Positions 17,990 to 28,500 of a stretch of DNA of 64,000 nt are shown here, in pieces; position 1 is the stretch's first letter; each line of letters opens with the position of its first letter. Position numbers and translations under genes: made by a program. This stretch comes from UBA7236 sp964463165 (GTDB lineage Bacteria > Bacteroidota > Bacteroidia > Chitinophagales > BACL12): assembly GCA_964463165.1 (NCBI GenBank), contig CAYXBK010000005.1:171453-235452 (forward strand). The letters run 5' to 3'. The notes under the pieces are model-generated. The model ran no database searches. It was not told where the DNA came from and saw only the letters and a program-made list of their open reading frames with translations.

Positions 17990-18715
17990 ATGAAATTATT
18001 AAAACGCTTTTATGTATCTGTTTTCGGTTTGAAGAATTATTTTCTCACCGTGAGCCGCATGTTTTTTATTTTTTACCGAACGGGTTTATTGCGCTCAAAC
18101 AAAAATTTCGATTGCCATTATTATATCCGGAATTTAATTCATGATGGCGATCAAGTGATTGATATCGGCGCCAATTTCGGCTATTATACGGTTTTGTTTT
18201 CCGATCTGGTTAAAGCCGGAAAAGTGTATGCCGTTGAACCCGTTCAATTATATCGTGAAGTATTGCAAAAAAATATCGGCAGCAGAAAAAATGTACAGAT
18301 ATTTCCTTACGCACTCGGCGCCGAAAATAAAGAAAGCATTGAAATGGGAATTCCGGGAAATGATATTTCGAGGCATGGATTAACCCGCATCATTTCAGGT
18401 GAAAATCAGACGCAGGCCAAAACATTTTCCGTTGCCATGCGCAATCCGCTCGAATTATTTTCCGGCATCGAAAAAATAAATTATATCAAATGCGATGTGG
18501 AAGGATATGAAATGCATATTATTCCCATCATTCTTCCTTTAATTCTAAAACATCATCCAATTATTCAAATCGAAACCGCCGGAGAAAATAAAATCAAAAT
18601 AATTTCGCTGCTCGAAAATATCGGATATAAAACATTTTATGTTGCGGGAAAAGATTTAATTCCGCTCAAAACTTCAGCTCAGGAGCATTTCGGCGATCTG
18701 CTATTTAAAATCTAA
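17990..18715 (+). CDS. FkbM family methyltransferase
   Basis: The 241-residue protein shows V-I-D-I-G-A-N-F-G-Y-Y-T (motif I, about residue 54), V-Y-A-V-E-P-V, and Y-I-K-C-D-V-E-G-Y-E, which together mark FkbM methyltransferases. Members O-methylate sugars and polyketides. Given the nearby glycan genes a sugar substrate is likely. It has no close operon partner. Confidence 0.87.
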   Translation: MKLLKRFYVSVFGLKNYFLTVSRMFFIFYRTGLLRSNKNFDCHYYIRNLIHDGDQVIDIGANFGYYTVLFSDLVKAGKVYAVEPVQLYREVLQKNIGSRKNVQIFPYALGAENKESIEMGIPGNDISRHGLTRIISGENQTQAKTFSVAMRNPLELFSGIEKINYIKCDVEGYEMHIIPIILPLILKHHPIIQIETAGENKIKIISLLENIGYKTFYVAGKDLIPLKTSAQEHFGDLLFKI

Positions 18716-19004
18716 ATTAGGCCGGCCGATTCCATTCCTGCAAACGAACATGTGGAAGGTGATGTATATCGGGTTTTAACGGATACCTTTTGTATTGAAA
18801 CCAAAGCGGAGTTATCGGAACTGCATTCTCCGTTTAATGCTGTGAACAATTCTTGTTTTGTGTTGCTGCACAACCGATGTTTGATACAGGCATATGTGAA
18901 TTATACAAATCATTTAAGGAATTGTATAAATGAAACGAAGGCGAACTGCTCAACTTTGTTCTCCTATGAACTATTGCATAGTCTGTTATTAAACCAAATA
19001 AATT

Positions 19005-21311
19005 ATGAAAAATATATACCTGTTTACAATTATTTCAATTTTAATGCTTTTTAATCCTCTTTTATCGAAGGGGCAAAACTACCTGGGAATTGTGAACAGC
19101 AATTATGCAGGTGCAACAGGCATGGGCCTGCAGCCTGCTTCCATTGCCGACAGCAGATATAAATTTGATATGACGCTCATCGGGGTGAGTGCAACACTGG
19201 CTAATAATTATTTCGGCCTGCAGAGAGACGGAATTTTGAAAGTAATCAGAAATCCGAATCTCAATTTTACGCAGGAGAGCCTCATTATCCGTGACCTTTC
19301 ACCCGGCGAGAAAGTAAATGCAACGGTAAATGCAAAAGTTGATTTATTTTCATTTATGATTTCATTCGGCGAATCATCTGCCATCGGATTTAATCTTGGT
19401 TTTCGAAATTATCTGAATATCGACGGCGTTTCGCAGGATCTCGCAAAAGCTACATTTGGCGATATACAAAATATAACGGTACCGCCGGGTACAACTTCCG
19501 ATAATGGAATGAGCGTGGATTATTTAAGCTGGATCCAATACGGCCTTAATTACGGAACAACACTGGTGAACAACGATAAAAATTATTTAAAAGGCGGCCT
19601 TACATTAAAATTGGTGAGCGGCGTTGGTTCGGGATATTTATATGCAAATGAATTAGACTATGGTTTAAATGATTCAATTTTAAATGTAAGTTCTTCAGAT
19701 ATCAGTTACGGCCACTCTGATAATATTGACAATCTCCGGTTTGATTCTCTCATCAATCAATCCTTATCATCACTTTCATTTGCCGGTATAGCACCTGCAT
19801 TTGATCTTGGATTTGTTTATGAATATCGTCCGGATATTGATGCGTTCAGACGCAAATTGCCTGATGGCACATATGAATATGAGGATCAGTCAAACAAATA
19901 TAAATTCAGAATTGGCGTCAGCTTATTAAATGTTGGAAGGATCAAATTTGAAAAAGGAAATAATACAGGTGATTTTACAGGCGCAACAGATAATTTTAAT
20001 CTAAACAATTTTGACCTGAGTTCTATAGAAGCACTCGATGATTCAATCAAATCAAGATTTATAGCATCACCGGATGATGACGGCAAATATTCTGTTTCCT
20101 TGCCAACGGTACTCAGTATGCAATTTGATTATCATCTTTCAAAAGGATTTTATCTGAACCTCACGCCATATATTGCGCTGAATAATAAACGTGATCCCGA
20201 TCAACCGCGTGTTTCGGAAATTTCAACTTATAGTTTAACACCGCGGTGGGAATCTAAATGGGTTGATGTTGGCGTGCCGATTTCTTACAATGAATATAAT
20301 AATACAAATGTTGGATTATCGCTTCGGTTGGGTCCAATTATCGTCGGCACAAATGATGTTCTTCCATTTGTTGGAAAAAAAGAAATTTACGGAACAGATT
20401 TTCATATTGCAGTTAAAATTCCAATCCCTTATGGTACACAAAAAGATACGGATGAAGATGGTGTACCTGATGTTGCGGATGCTTGCCCCGATGCACCCGG
20501 AACACCTGAACTGGATGGTTGTCCGGATACAGATAAAGACGGATTTGCCGACATAAAAGACAGTTGCCCGTTAATTGCAGGTGTTGCCAAATTCGGCGGT
20601 TGTCCGGATACGGATAATGATGATGTGCAGGATTCTGAAGATGGATGCCCAAACCTCGCGGGTTCAATTTTACATAATGGTTGTCCCGATTCAGACAGTG
20701 ATGGTTTATTTGATAATGAAGATGATTGCCCGGCAATCGCAGGGCCGGCAGATAACAAAGGTTGCCCTTATGCAGATGCAGATAAAGATGGTGTGAGAGA
20801 TATTGATGATAAATGTCCGAATGTTTCCGGCCCGATTTCAAACAATGGTTGCCCGATTACCGATAAAGATGGTGACGGTATACCTGATAAAGATGATAAA
20901 TGTCCAAACACATTTGGTTTAGCTGAATTAAATGGTTGTCCGAAACTGGAAGAAAAAGAAGAGCAAATTCTGAAACTTGCATTCAGTAATCTGGAATTTG
21001 AAACGGGTAAAGATATTATTCGTTCAACTTCGTATGCATCATTAAATGATCTTGCGAATTTGTTGATCTCAAAACCATCGTACGGTTTACGCATTGCAGG
21101 ACATACTGATAATGTTGGAACAGATGAAGCGAATATGATTCTTTCCAACAAGCGTGCAACAGCTGTGAAAAACTATTTGATCAGTAAAGGAGTTCTTGCA
21201 ACAAAACTTGTTACCGAATATTATGGTGAGACAAAACCAATTGCAGATAACAATACCAAAGAAGGAAAACAATTAAACAGAAGAGTTGAAATGACAGTGA
21301 TTTTTGAATAA
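19005..21311 (+). CDS. DUF5723 / thrombospondin type 3 / OmpA outer-membrane protein
   Basis: The product has 768 residues. After a signal peptide (1-24), residues 25-475 form a DUF5723-like beta-barrel region, starting N-Y-L-G-I-V-N-S-N-Y-A-G-A-T. Residues about 481-650 carry seven thrombospondin type 3-like calcium repeats (D-x-D-x-D-G-x-x-D with C-P pairs). The last ~110 residues are an OmpA-like peptidoglycan-binding domain with I-A-G-H-T-D-N-V-G-T and L-S-N-K-R-A-x-A-V-K. It probably spans the outer membrane and anchors to the wall. The spacer upstream (18716-19004) holds no convincing gene. A strong terminator follows. Confidence 0.9.
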   Translation: MKNIYLFTIISILMLFNPLLSKGQNYLGIVNSNYAGATGMGLQPASIADSRYKFDMTLIGVSATLANNYFGLQRDGILKVIRNPNLNFTQESLIIRDLSPGEKVNATVNAKVDLFSFMISFGESSAIGFNLGFRNYLNIDGVSQDLAKATFGDIQNITVPPGTTSDNGMSVDYLSWIQYGLNYGTTLVNNDKNYLKGGLTLKLVSGVGSGYLYANELDYGLNDSILNVSSSDISYGHSDNIDNLRFDSLINQSLSSLSFAGIAPAFDLGFVYEYRPDIDAFRRKLPDGTYEYEDQSNKYKFRIGVSLLNVGRIKFEKGNNTGDFTGATDNFNLNNFDLSSIEALDDSIKSRFIASPDDDGKYSVSLPTVLSMQFDYHLSKGFYLNLTPYIALNNKRDPDQPRVSEISTYSLTPRWESKWVDVGVPISYNEYNNTNVGLSLRLGPIIVGTNDVLPFVGKKEIYGTDFHIAVKIPIPYGTQKDTDEDGVPDVADACPDAPGTPELDGCPDTDKDGFADIKDSCPLIAGVAKFGGCPDTDNDDVQDSEDGCPNLAGSILHNGCPDSDSDGLFDNEDDCPAIAGPADNKGCPYADADKDGVRDIDDKCPNVSGPISNNGCPITDKDGDGIPDKDDKCPNTFGLAELNGCPKLEEKEEQILKLAFSNLEFETGKDIIRSTSYASLNDLANLLISKPSYGLRIAGHTDNVGTDEANMILSNKRATAVKNYLISKGVLATKLVTEYYGETKPIADNNTKEGKQLNRRVEMTVIFE

Positions 21312-21333
21312 AGTAAAGTGTGTATGCATTACT

Positions 21334-21363
21334 GGCCCGCTCACAAAAGCGGGCCTTTTTTTT
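21334..21363 (+). terminator. Rho-independent terminator
   Basis: Perfect 8-bp G/C-rich arms at 21334-21341 and 21348-21355, 6-nt loop, then eight T. It ends the OmpA gene. Confidence 0.92.
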
Positions 21364-21448
21364 ATTTGCTGCTATCGGAATTTTCTTTCCTTGTTTGTTT
21401 GAAAAATGAAATGGTGTTGCGGGAAATTAAAAAGATATTTTTCATCTT

Positions 21449-22348
21449 TTAATCTCCTTCCGTTGCAATAATTTTTTCATTGCCGTTCACCTGTTTGGTA
21501 ATTACGGTTTGTTTTTCACCGTCGATAATCATTTCATCCACATCAATTGTATTTGTGCTGATGATATTTTTATTCGGCGTGTATTCGTAGTTGTTGTTTG
21601 AAGTGCTTTCGGTGGTTATCTGATGCGGTTCTGTAATTTCTTTCGCGGCATAGGTGTCGGTGAAACTATAGCGGTCTGCCGATAATGCACGTGCATAATC
21701 GTATTGGCCGGGGTCATAAATAACGGCGTCGGCACTTAAATGATCGGGATAATCGCCGATGCACCAACCCATACTTGTGGTTTCGATATAATAATAATTC
21801 TGATTGTTTTTTGTAAAGGAAGAAGCGGCAATTTCTTCTTCGAGTGCAATGCCGACACCCATATGTTTATCGGGAGAAATCAGCACGCAATTAAATCCCA
21901 TCTGCCGTAAAATCGCTTCGAGTAAAATTGCAGTGTCTTCACAATCACCGCCCTGTTCAACCAAAGTTTCAACCGGAAATTTCGGATACTCGTAAGTGCC
22001 GTCGCTCACATATTGAAAACTCTGAATAAAACTGATGATACATTCCACAGTTTGCCAGTCGCTGAAATGATTTTTTGCAGCAAGTTCTTCAAATTCATTT
22101 GAAAATGATTCGATCACTGGGAAATATGACGATTCATCAAGATACGTCAGAAAATTTGAATAGGTGCGGCGTAATTTTTTATAGTAATCGTAGGTGGGCT
22201 CGGTAAAGGCATGGTCGATACGGTAAATCTTTTTATCGTACACCCAGGTATAGGTGCGGTTGATTGTTCCGGCTGAGAGAGAAGCTGATTGAAGAAACAG
22301 GCCTGCTGCAAAAACAGCTGTGGCCAGGCTGACCTTTCTAAATACCAT
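21449..22348 (-). CDS. Exported transglutaminase-like protein
   Basis: The 299-residue protein has an N-terminal signal (A-V-F-A-A-G-L-F-L-Q-S-A-S-L-S-A). A transglutaminase-like/cysteine-protease fold follows with the three expected elements: G-G-D-C-E-D-T-A (Cys nucleophile, about residue 136), D-K-H-M-G-V-G-I (His, about 162) and Y-Y-Y-I-E-T-T-S (acid). Bacterial members act as peptidases or amide hydrolases, or bind without catalysis. The C-terminal ~60 residues are polar and low-complexity. The protein is probably periplasmic; substrate unknown. Confidence 0.75.
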   Translation of the reverse strand: MVFRKVSLATAVFAAGLFLQSASLSAGTINRTYTWVYDKKIYRIDHAFTEPTYDYYKKLRRTYSNFLTYLDESSYFPVIESFSNEFEELAAKNHFSDWQTVECIISFIQSFQYVSDGTYEYPKFPVETLVEQGGDCEDTAILLEAILRQMGFNCVLISPDKHMGVGIALEEEIAASSFTKNNQNYYYIETTSMGWCIGDYPDHLSADAVIYDPGQYDYARALSADRYSFTDTYAAKEITEPHQITTESTSNNNYEYTPNKNIISTNTIDVDEMIIDGEKQTVITKQVNGNEKIIATEGD

Positions 22349-22689
22349 ACAGTTGATTTATCGTATACCTTTCACATATCTCTCAGGTTTGCAATAAACT
22401 TGCCATTTCAGGATTTTATTGTACCTCCTTCAAACGCACCGGTAATTTTTCAAATTTATTCACAGTTTATGAAGAAGATGCGCAGCTTATTCACCCTTAA
22501 TTACTTTTTGTTGGCGGGATTAGACAATAAGGAAAAAATGATACATTCATGTGGTCAGTATATGATGATATGAATTTCCACTCTTCTGAAAAAATTATAT
22601 TCCATTTCGATATTCGTTATTTGCTCAGGAAGGTAAGTGTGAATAATATGTATACGGTTTTGCGATATACCCATATCCGCTAAATATTA
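22349..22689. other. Intergenic stretch with no recognised feature
   Basis: No supported gene, repeat or RNA is seen. An open frame on the plus strand overlapping the divergent transglutaminase start has no family resemblance. Confidence 0.5.
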
Positions 22690-23262
22690 TTAAACACTTT
22701 GGGATCTTTCGTCTGTAATCTCCGGAGGTTCCTGCATATTACCTATATCTATGCGATGTCCTGAAAGTTCGATCAAAACGTTTGAATAGGCATTCATAAT
22801 CTCTGCAATATAATCCAATTCAATTTTGGAATAATTTCTTATAGCGGAGCTCTTATAATCAAAAAAAATCATTGGCAAATACCATTGATTTCTTGACAGG
22901 TTATTATATTCTTTAATGCGGCATATTTCAACATATTTTTTAATACTGTCCGGACTTAATATTACATTTTCACATCCCTTCATTTGCTTTTTCAAATCTG
23001 AAACCGGTTCGGGATCTTCAGCATCCATGCATCCATCCATATCTGAGTCAATTGAAATTCCATTTAGATCAACAACTGCATTCATCGGAGATTTTTTTTC
23101 TTTATCTGTTTTGTCCGGTACACCATCATGATCAGAATCAAAAGGTTCCGGATTCATTATTCGCAAAGGGGCACTGGTTGTGTAGATAAGCGGATTATTT
23201 TTTTCTATGCTGCAGGAAGAAAATAGCGTTTGAATTAAGATCAGGAGACAAATTTGTTTCAT
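22690..23262 (-). CDS. Small lipoprotein with calcium-repeat segment and cut-short OmpA domain
   Basis: The 190-residue protein has a lipoprotein signal (L-F-S-S-C at the lipobox, Cys about residue 17). A thrombospondin type 3-like acidic stretch (about 42-85: D-S-D-H-D-G-V-P-D and D-S-D-M-D-G-C-M-D-A-E-D) is followed by the first half of an OmpA-like domain (I-F-F-D-Y-K-S-S-A-I, then E-L-S-G-H-R-I-D-I-G-N). Sequence after the G-H-x-x-D element is missing; the protein ends about 17 residues later, where OmpA domains need another ~50 residues. It may be a decayed paralogue of the OmpA gene at 19005 or a specialised short form. Confidence 0.55.
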   Translation of the reverse strand: MKQICLLILIQTLFSSCSIEKNNPLIYTTSAPLRIMNPEPFDSDHDGVPDKTDKEKKSPMNAVVDLNGISIDSDMDGCMDAEDPEPVSDLKKQMKGCENVILSPDSIKKYVEICRIKEYNNLSRNQWYLPMIFFDYKSSAIRNYSKIELDYIAEIMNAYSNVLIELSGHRIDIGNMQEPPEITDERSQSV

Positions 23263-23437
23263 CGGAATTCTGCTTTAAGAATTGATCCTAAATTAAAAAT
23301 ACAAATAAATGTCCCGGTAAAAAAGCAATTTGCTTTACGGTCTCTTATTTCAGACTTGTAAAAAAATTATTAAAAAACAGAATGTTGCCATGCATGCATT
23401 GCCCTGTTAACTGCGACTGCATGCTGCTAATCTTTAT

Positions 23438-23920
23438 TCACCCTGCCCAATTTTCACGATCAAGACTTCGGTATTGAATTGCTTCCGCAAGGTGTTCAAC
23501 TTTTATATCCAAACTATTTGAAAGATCTGCTATTGTCCTGCTCACTTTTATAATGCGATCGTATGCACGTGCACTTAAACCAAGTTTTGTCATGGCTTTA
23601 TTCAATAAATTCTGACCTGCTGCAGTAATGATGCAAATATCTTTCACCTGCTTCGAACTCATTTGCGCATTACAATAAATTCCAGAACCATTAAATCTAT
23701 CCTGCTGAATTATTCTTGCTTTCATTACACGTTCGCGGATCTGATCACTGCGTTCACCTTCAACAGGTGATGATAATTCATTAACGCTTACCGGAACAAC
23801 TTCAACATGCAGGTCGATTCGGTCGAGCAGCGGGCCCGAAATTTTATTTAAATATTTCTGCACTACACCCGGCCCGCACACACATTCCTTATCCGGATGA
23901 TTATAATATCCGCAGGGGCA
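23438..23920 (-). pseudogene. comM: 3' fragment of comM/yifB, split by the island
   Basis: Reading leftwards from about 23920 gives C-P-C-G-Y-Y-N-H-P-D-K-E-C, then G-P-G-V-V-Q-K-Y-L-N-K-I-S-G-P-L-L-D-R-I-D-L-H-V-E-V, which is the C-terminal third of the ComM/YifB Mg-chelatase-like AAA+ protein, ending in a normal C-terminal domain (L-S-A-R-A-Y-D-R-I-I-K-V). The upstream part with Walker motifs is absent; at the M-N-P|C-P-C point the sequence switches to the serine recombinase gene. An internal ATG (23879-23881) could restart translation but would lack the ATPase core. ComM drives branch migration during natural transformation, so the product is presumably inactive. Confidence 0.85.
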
Positions 23921-25394
23921 TACCTGCGTTGGGAATCTGCGTTGAATTTAAAGAAAATGGCGTGTAGGTGAATTTGATTTTGATCTCGTCTTTCGAGAGG
24001 GTGATGCGGTCAGTGATCTGTTCGACAATGGTGCGTTTAGCTTCATTGTCGAATGTATTCCATCGATCAAAGAGACTTTGAGATTCACTCAGGAAGACAT
24101 CGCTATTGAAGTGATCAATGGTTAGGAAGTCGATTTCTGCCTCCAGTTCGGGTATGGAATCCTCTATCTGTTTGTACTGCTCATTGATGGGATTGTAATA
24201 AGTGCTGAACCCTTCTTTTGGAATTTCTCCCGACATGTGGAGAGCAATGAGCTTGTCCATTTCTTGGCGGAGTTTCAACTTTTCTAGTTTGAGAACCTCG
24301 ATCTCTTTCTTTTTAAGCTCGATCTTTTCATTTGAATTTTGAATAAAAGTTTCGAGATGTCGATCATTCAAAACGAAAGATTTGAGATTCTCATAAAAGA
24401 TTTCTTCCAAATCCTGCATGTCGATTCTGTTCTTCCGGCAAGTCAGGCAGACATACTTCTTGCTGTTTGACGGGACGTGCATTTTTGAGCCGCAATCACA
24501 AAAGAGGATACCTGTAAAAATATGAACAGGCCGTTTGCTCGGCTTGTTATACTTCTTTTCCTGCGAATCAAGGATTTTGTTGCACTCGTCCCACAACTCC
24601 TCAGAAACGATTGCCGGACAGGTGACAATGATCCATTCCTCTTTGGGTTTCAATATCCATGATTTCTTGCTGTCAAAGCTTTTGCTGTAGTTAGCAATCC
24701 GTTGACCCTTAGCTGCCGGATCACGAAGAAGCCTCCCAATAGTTGTATCGGTGAATTTTACACCCTTCCGGGTTCGATACCCACGTTCATTGAGAATCTT
24801 CGAAACCACCATTTTCCGTTTATGTTCTTTGAATAGCTCATAAATAAGTTTCCTTATCGGGGCTTCCTGTTCGACAATGACAAGCTCCTTCCCATTCCAT
24901 CGGTAACCGAATGACCCCTGACCTCCCAATGGTTTTCCCATTTTAGCTCGGATTGGAACCGAGGCGGCCACCCGTGCGGATATTTCTTCCCTCTCCCACG
25001 TTGCCATTGCCGCGATCATGGTGTAGAACAAGCGGCCTGCAGGGCTGCTTGTGTCGATGCTCTCGCCTAAAGAAATCAGATCGGCATTACTTTCTCTGAA
25101 GATTTCTGCAAACTCAATTAATTCCTTCGTATTTCGAGCAAGTCTCGCAAGCTTTGAGAAAATGAGACCGGTGATATGGCCTGAGCGGATGTGTTTCAAC
25201 ATGAGTTTTGCTTGTGGCAAATCGATTATCTCTTTACCGCTGATCGCATCTAATTGGTATACCTCCCTTACCTCCCAACCTTTGGCTTCGGCATATAGCC
25301 GGGCTCTTTTTTCATGATGCTCTTGTGATTCATCTTTTACTTGAAAGTCAGTAGACACCCGGAGCCAAATGCCGACAGATTTTTTACTTTCCAT
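23901..25394 (-). CDS. Large serine recombinase (island integrase)
   Basis: The 497-residue protein has an N-terminal resolvase catalytic domain (W-L-R-V-S-T-D, catalytic Ser14; Arg-rich L-A-R-L-A-R-N-T-K-E-L), a recombinase domain (G-S-F-G-Y-R-W-N onwards), a zinc ribbon (C-D-C-G-S then C-L-T-C-R-K-N, about residues 300-325) and a long coiled-coil (about 350-430). This is the layout of phage/ICE-type large serine integrases. Its last codons and stop lie inside the interrupted comM sequence, so the gene abuts the attachment site, as is usual for such integrases. It is divergent from the kinase operon at 25544. Confidence 0.9.
   Translation of the reverse strand: MESKKSVGIWLRVSTDFQVKDESQEHHEKRARLYAEAKGWEVREVYQLDAISGKEIIDLPQAKLMLKHIRSGHITGLIFSKLARLARNTKELIEFAEIFRESNADLISLGESIDTSSPAGRLFYTMIAAMATWEREEISARVAASVPIRAKMGKPLGGQGSFGYRWNGKELVIVEQEAPIRKLIYELFKEHKRKMVVSKILNERGYRTRKGVKFTDTTIGRLLRDPAAKGQRIANYSKSFDSKKSWILKPKEEWIIVTCPAIVSEELWDECNKILDSQEKKYNKPSKRPVHIFTGILFCDCGSKMHVPSNSKKYVCLTCRKNRIDMQDLEEIFYENLKSFVLNDRHLETFIQNSNEKIELKKKEIEVLKLEKLKLRQEMDKLIALHMSGEIPKEGFSTYYNPINEQYKQIEDSIPELEAEIDFLTIDHFNSDVFLSESQSLFDRWNTFDNEAKRTIVEQITDRITLSKDEIKIKFTYTPFSLNSTQIPNAGMPLRIL
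23905..23935. other. Probable left attachment junction (attL) of the island
   Basis: Comparison with the expected comM reading frame places the junction near 23920/23921: bases at 23911-23920 still encode ComM residues (C-P-C-G), whereas bases to the right do not. The exact crossover dinucleotide cannot be fixed without the empty site. Confidence 0.6.
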
Positions 25395-25482
25395 ATAGAC
25401 AAATTTAGTTGTGAAAGAACATTTAAGAGACTATTTGTAGTTTCGATATTTGATGAGTGATGAATTGTGACCATCTATTTTG

Positions 25483-25498
25483 TCACCATTTATGGTGA
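25483..25498. promoter_or_regulatory. Palindrome TCACC-N6-GGTGA upstream of the kinase operon
   Basis: Perfect palindrome with 7-bp arms (TCACCAT/ATGGTGA) and a 2-bp centre, in the 149-bp spacer between the divergent integrase and kinase genes, about 45 bp before the kinase start. It shares the TCACC-N6-GGTGA core with sites at 40606 and 43182, so it may bind the same regulator. Confidence 0.55.
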
Positions 25499-25543
25499 TT
25501 TTAATTGCAGAGTTTTACAAATTAAAAATAAACTAGTAATTAT

Positions 25544-28500
25544 GTGTCGTTTTTTACGATGCAAATAATCTCAATAATACAGGCTATTCAAATACCTTTT
25601 GTGGCGATAATTTGTCTTTTATCCTACAAAGTTAGTTCTGCTACTGAAATTACTGGCAGATTTAAAGATATAAATTTTAATTTATTTAAAAAGTCTACTT
25701 TCACTTGGATATCCTTAGGTGCATTTTCCAATTTTATTTATTTGTCTTTACATATTTTTTCTAGTTTAAACCAAGATCTCACGTTGGCTATCAGAATTTT
25801 TGATTGGTCTACATCTACATTTTTTTTTATTGCTGCTTCGGTAAATTTTTTAACAGTAAAAAATCAAAAGGCGAATAAAAGAAAAAATAATTTTCTTTTA
25901 TTTCTATGGGGGATCATATTTCTTATTATGTTATCAACTCTTATTATAAACATAAATTTTTGGGGACAATTTGGATATATTGTTTACTCCTATAACTTTC
26001 TTAGTTATTTGCTATTATCATTTACGCTTTTTTTCGACGTAAAGATTGCGCTGATCAAACCAAATAAAATTGCATCATTTTTACTACCAATTGGGTTCTT
26101 TATTTGGGCATGGTTACAATGGCTTCAACCAATTGAGGAATATTTCAGTTTAGATCAAACCAAAGTAAGTATAATTGGCTTTACAAGTTCAACCTTCAGC
26201 AAACTGCTTATTTTGTATGGTCTCTCCTGGCAAATAATTGAGAGTGTTAGAATAGGGTTACATAGGCTTTCTAAATCTAATACTATTAATAAAGAATTGC
26301 AACGATTAAATAAGGAGATTTCACTATCAACTGATAAATCTCAGTTTATCACAATTATTACTAACCATTTTGTTGGTTCATTGTTGTTTTCATTTGATTA
26401 TTGCATTTTTTATGATATTGATAGGGAAGAAGAGTCTATTAAATGTCATGCTTTACAAGTAGCAAAAAAGTGGGATATTGATAAATTTAAAATAATAGAT
26501 TTTACATCAATTCCCCTTCTTAGTAATGATATTTTAGCATATTCAGCTAGGACCGGAAGTCTAATTAAGTTTTTTAATAAAAATATATACATTGGAAATG
26601 AAATTACTTCTGAATTTTTACCTTCGATAATTGATAGTTCACAATTTAATAAAGATGGCTTAATTCGTTATTACATACCATTAAAGCATTTGCAACAAAA
26701 TGATGTAAATTGTAGCATAAATAGTATCGCATTAATAGAAGTAGGGCAAATAAGTTCAAAAAATATAGATAATTTTATTACATCTGAAACTGAAGCGATA
26801 TTAAAAATATATTTAGATAGTTGCTATCAAGTTTTTAATAAGCAAAAATTCGAAGAACTTGAAGATTTGCTTGAGGGTGAGTTAGAAAAGTATGAAACTG
26901 ATACTAAAGACGACTATAAACAGTATCTTCAGCATGTTATAAGTTTAGTTTGCAAAAAAACAAATGCAACGAGCGGATTGGCAGTTTTGGCGCCTTATGG
27001 TACATTAAACACTAACATAGATTCTCCAATTGTTTTTCATAATATTGGCTTGAGGGAGCAAAAGGAATATTCAAATTTTTTTAATACTTGCCACTATGAT
27101 TTGAGAAGTGATTATAATAACAAGTTTTTAAATGAGTTTTTAAAAATCTATTCGTTACGTTTTTATAAGCTGCAATCTATTCCAATTAAAGATGGTGAAA
27201 TGATTGGGTTTATTTGTATTTACAGCGATACTTTTAACTTTTTTTCGGAATCCGTATTATTTACACTAGAAAAGATTTCTACTACAATAGGACATATTTT
27301 TAATGAAAAAAGATTTCACAGCTCAGTCGCGGATTTAGCAATTCATGATAATGCAATTACAGATTATGAACTTAATATTCAACCGATTATTAATTCATTA
27401 ATTAAGTATTTTAATACTAGCTATATTAGTATCTGGTTGCTAGATTCGATAGGAACAGAAGGGATTGAATATCGTCAGTTCTATGGTTCAGAAGCTATTA
27501 AAAAATGTAAAACCTATGGTAAGAAGGAATTATCTAAAATAATTGTTGATTCAATTCCTCAATTCGAAGTCATCACCCTAAACACATCTTCACCAACTAT
27601 TGAAAACTCAAGTTTTTGGGAATTCGCCAAAAATAATAATCTTAAAGCAATGGTAAACATACCCCTGCAAATCCATGTTCAAAAATTGGGGTTTATCAAT
27701 GTTTACTTCCAAAATGAAATTAAATATTTATATGCTGAGGATTCAAAATTTATGCAACTCATCGCCGGTAAGAGTATAACTACCTTGCAAATTCATAATA
27801 TAGTTACAGCATTTAAGGAAATTTCATCGTCGTATATTAAAAATGAATTGCAAAGTACTCTATCAGTTATTGCTGAGAAAGCAGCTTGGTTATTGAATGC
27901 TGATCCTGTCATCCTGTATAAATGTGAAAATGGTAAAGATATATATTCTCGAGATGCGATTATTTCTTCTAAGCAGGATAAATATTTAAAACTTATTGAA
28001 ACGAGCTTTTCTTCAGAGTCAGAACATTTAATACTTGCTGAATTAATTATCTCTGAAAAAAGTCAGTATTTTAATAACTCATTGGAATTTAAAGCCTACT
28101 TACAAAGAAATCCTGATTTACATAAGAGAAATACATTAAAAATAGACTTTTGGAATAAGGGCAATATAAGCTCAATGGCTGCAATTCGACTCAGTAATAA
28201 TGTCAAAGAAAAAGGTATAGCCTTAGGGATTATGTTTATTAATTTTCAGTATGTCGTAAACTTTACCGATGATATAAAAAAAATAATTCAAACATTTGCT
28301 GATTTCGCTTCTGCAGCATTGGAGAGTTCATTGATATTTGAAAAGAATAGAAGATATTTAATAAATAACCTTAAAATGTCCGAACCTATTATTGGTGAAA
28401 TGATAGCTGCAGGGACTTTGCATGACGCACATAAAACATTCATAGGAATTCGCGATAAATACCTAGACATAATTAATCAACTAGATGGCGAAATCGGTTC

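Noticed and set aside
18752..19054. 100-codon plus-strand frame before the OmpA gene
   Set aside because: It overlaps the well-supported OmpA start and signal peptide, has no family resemblance, and its composition looks like untranslated leader.
22289..22573. 94-codon frame upstream of the transglutaminase-like gene
   Set aside because: It overlaps the divergent gene's start and shows no domain or signal.
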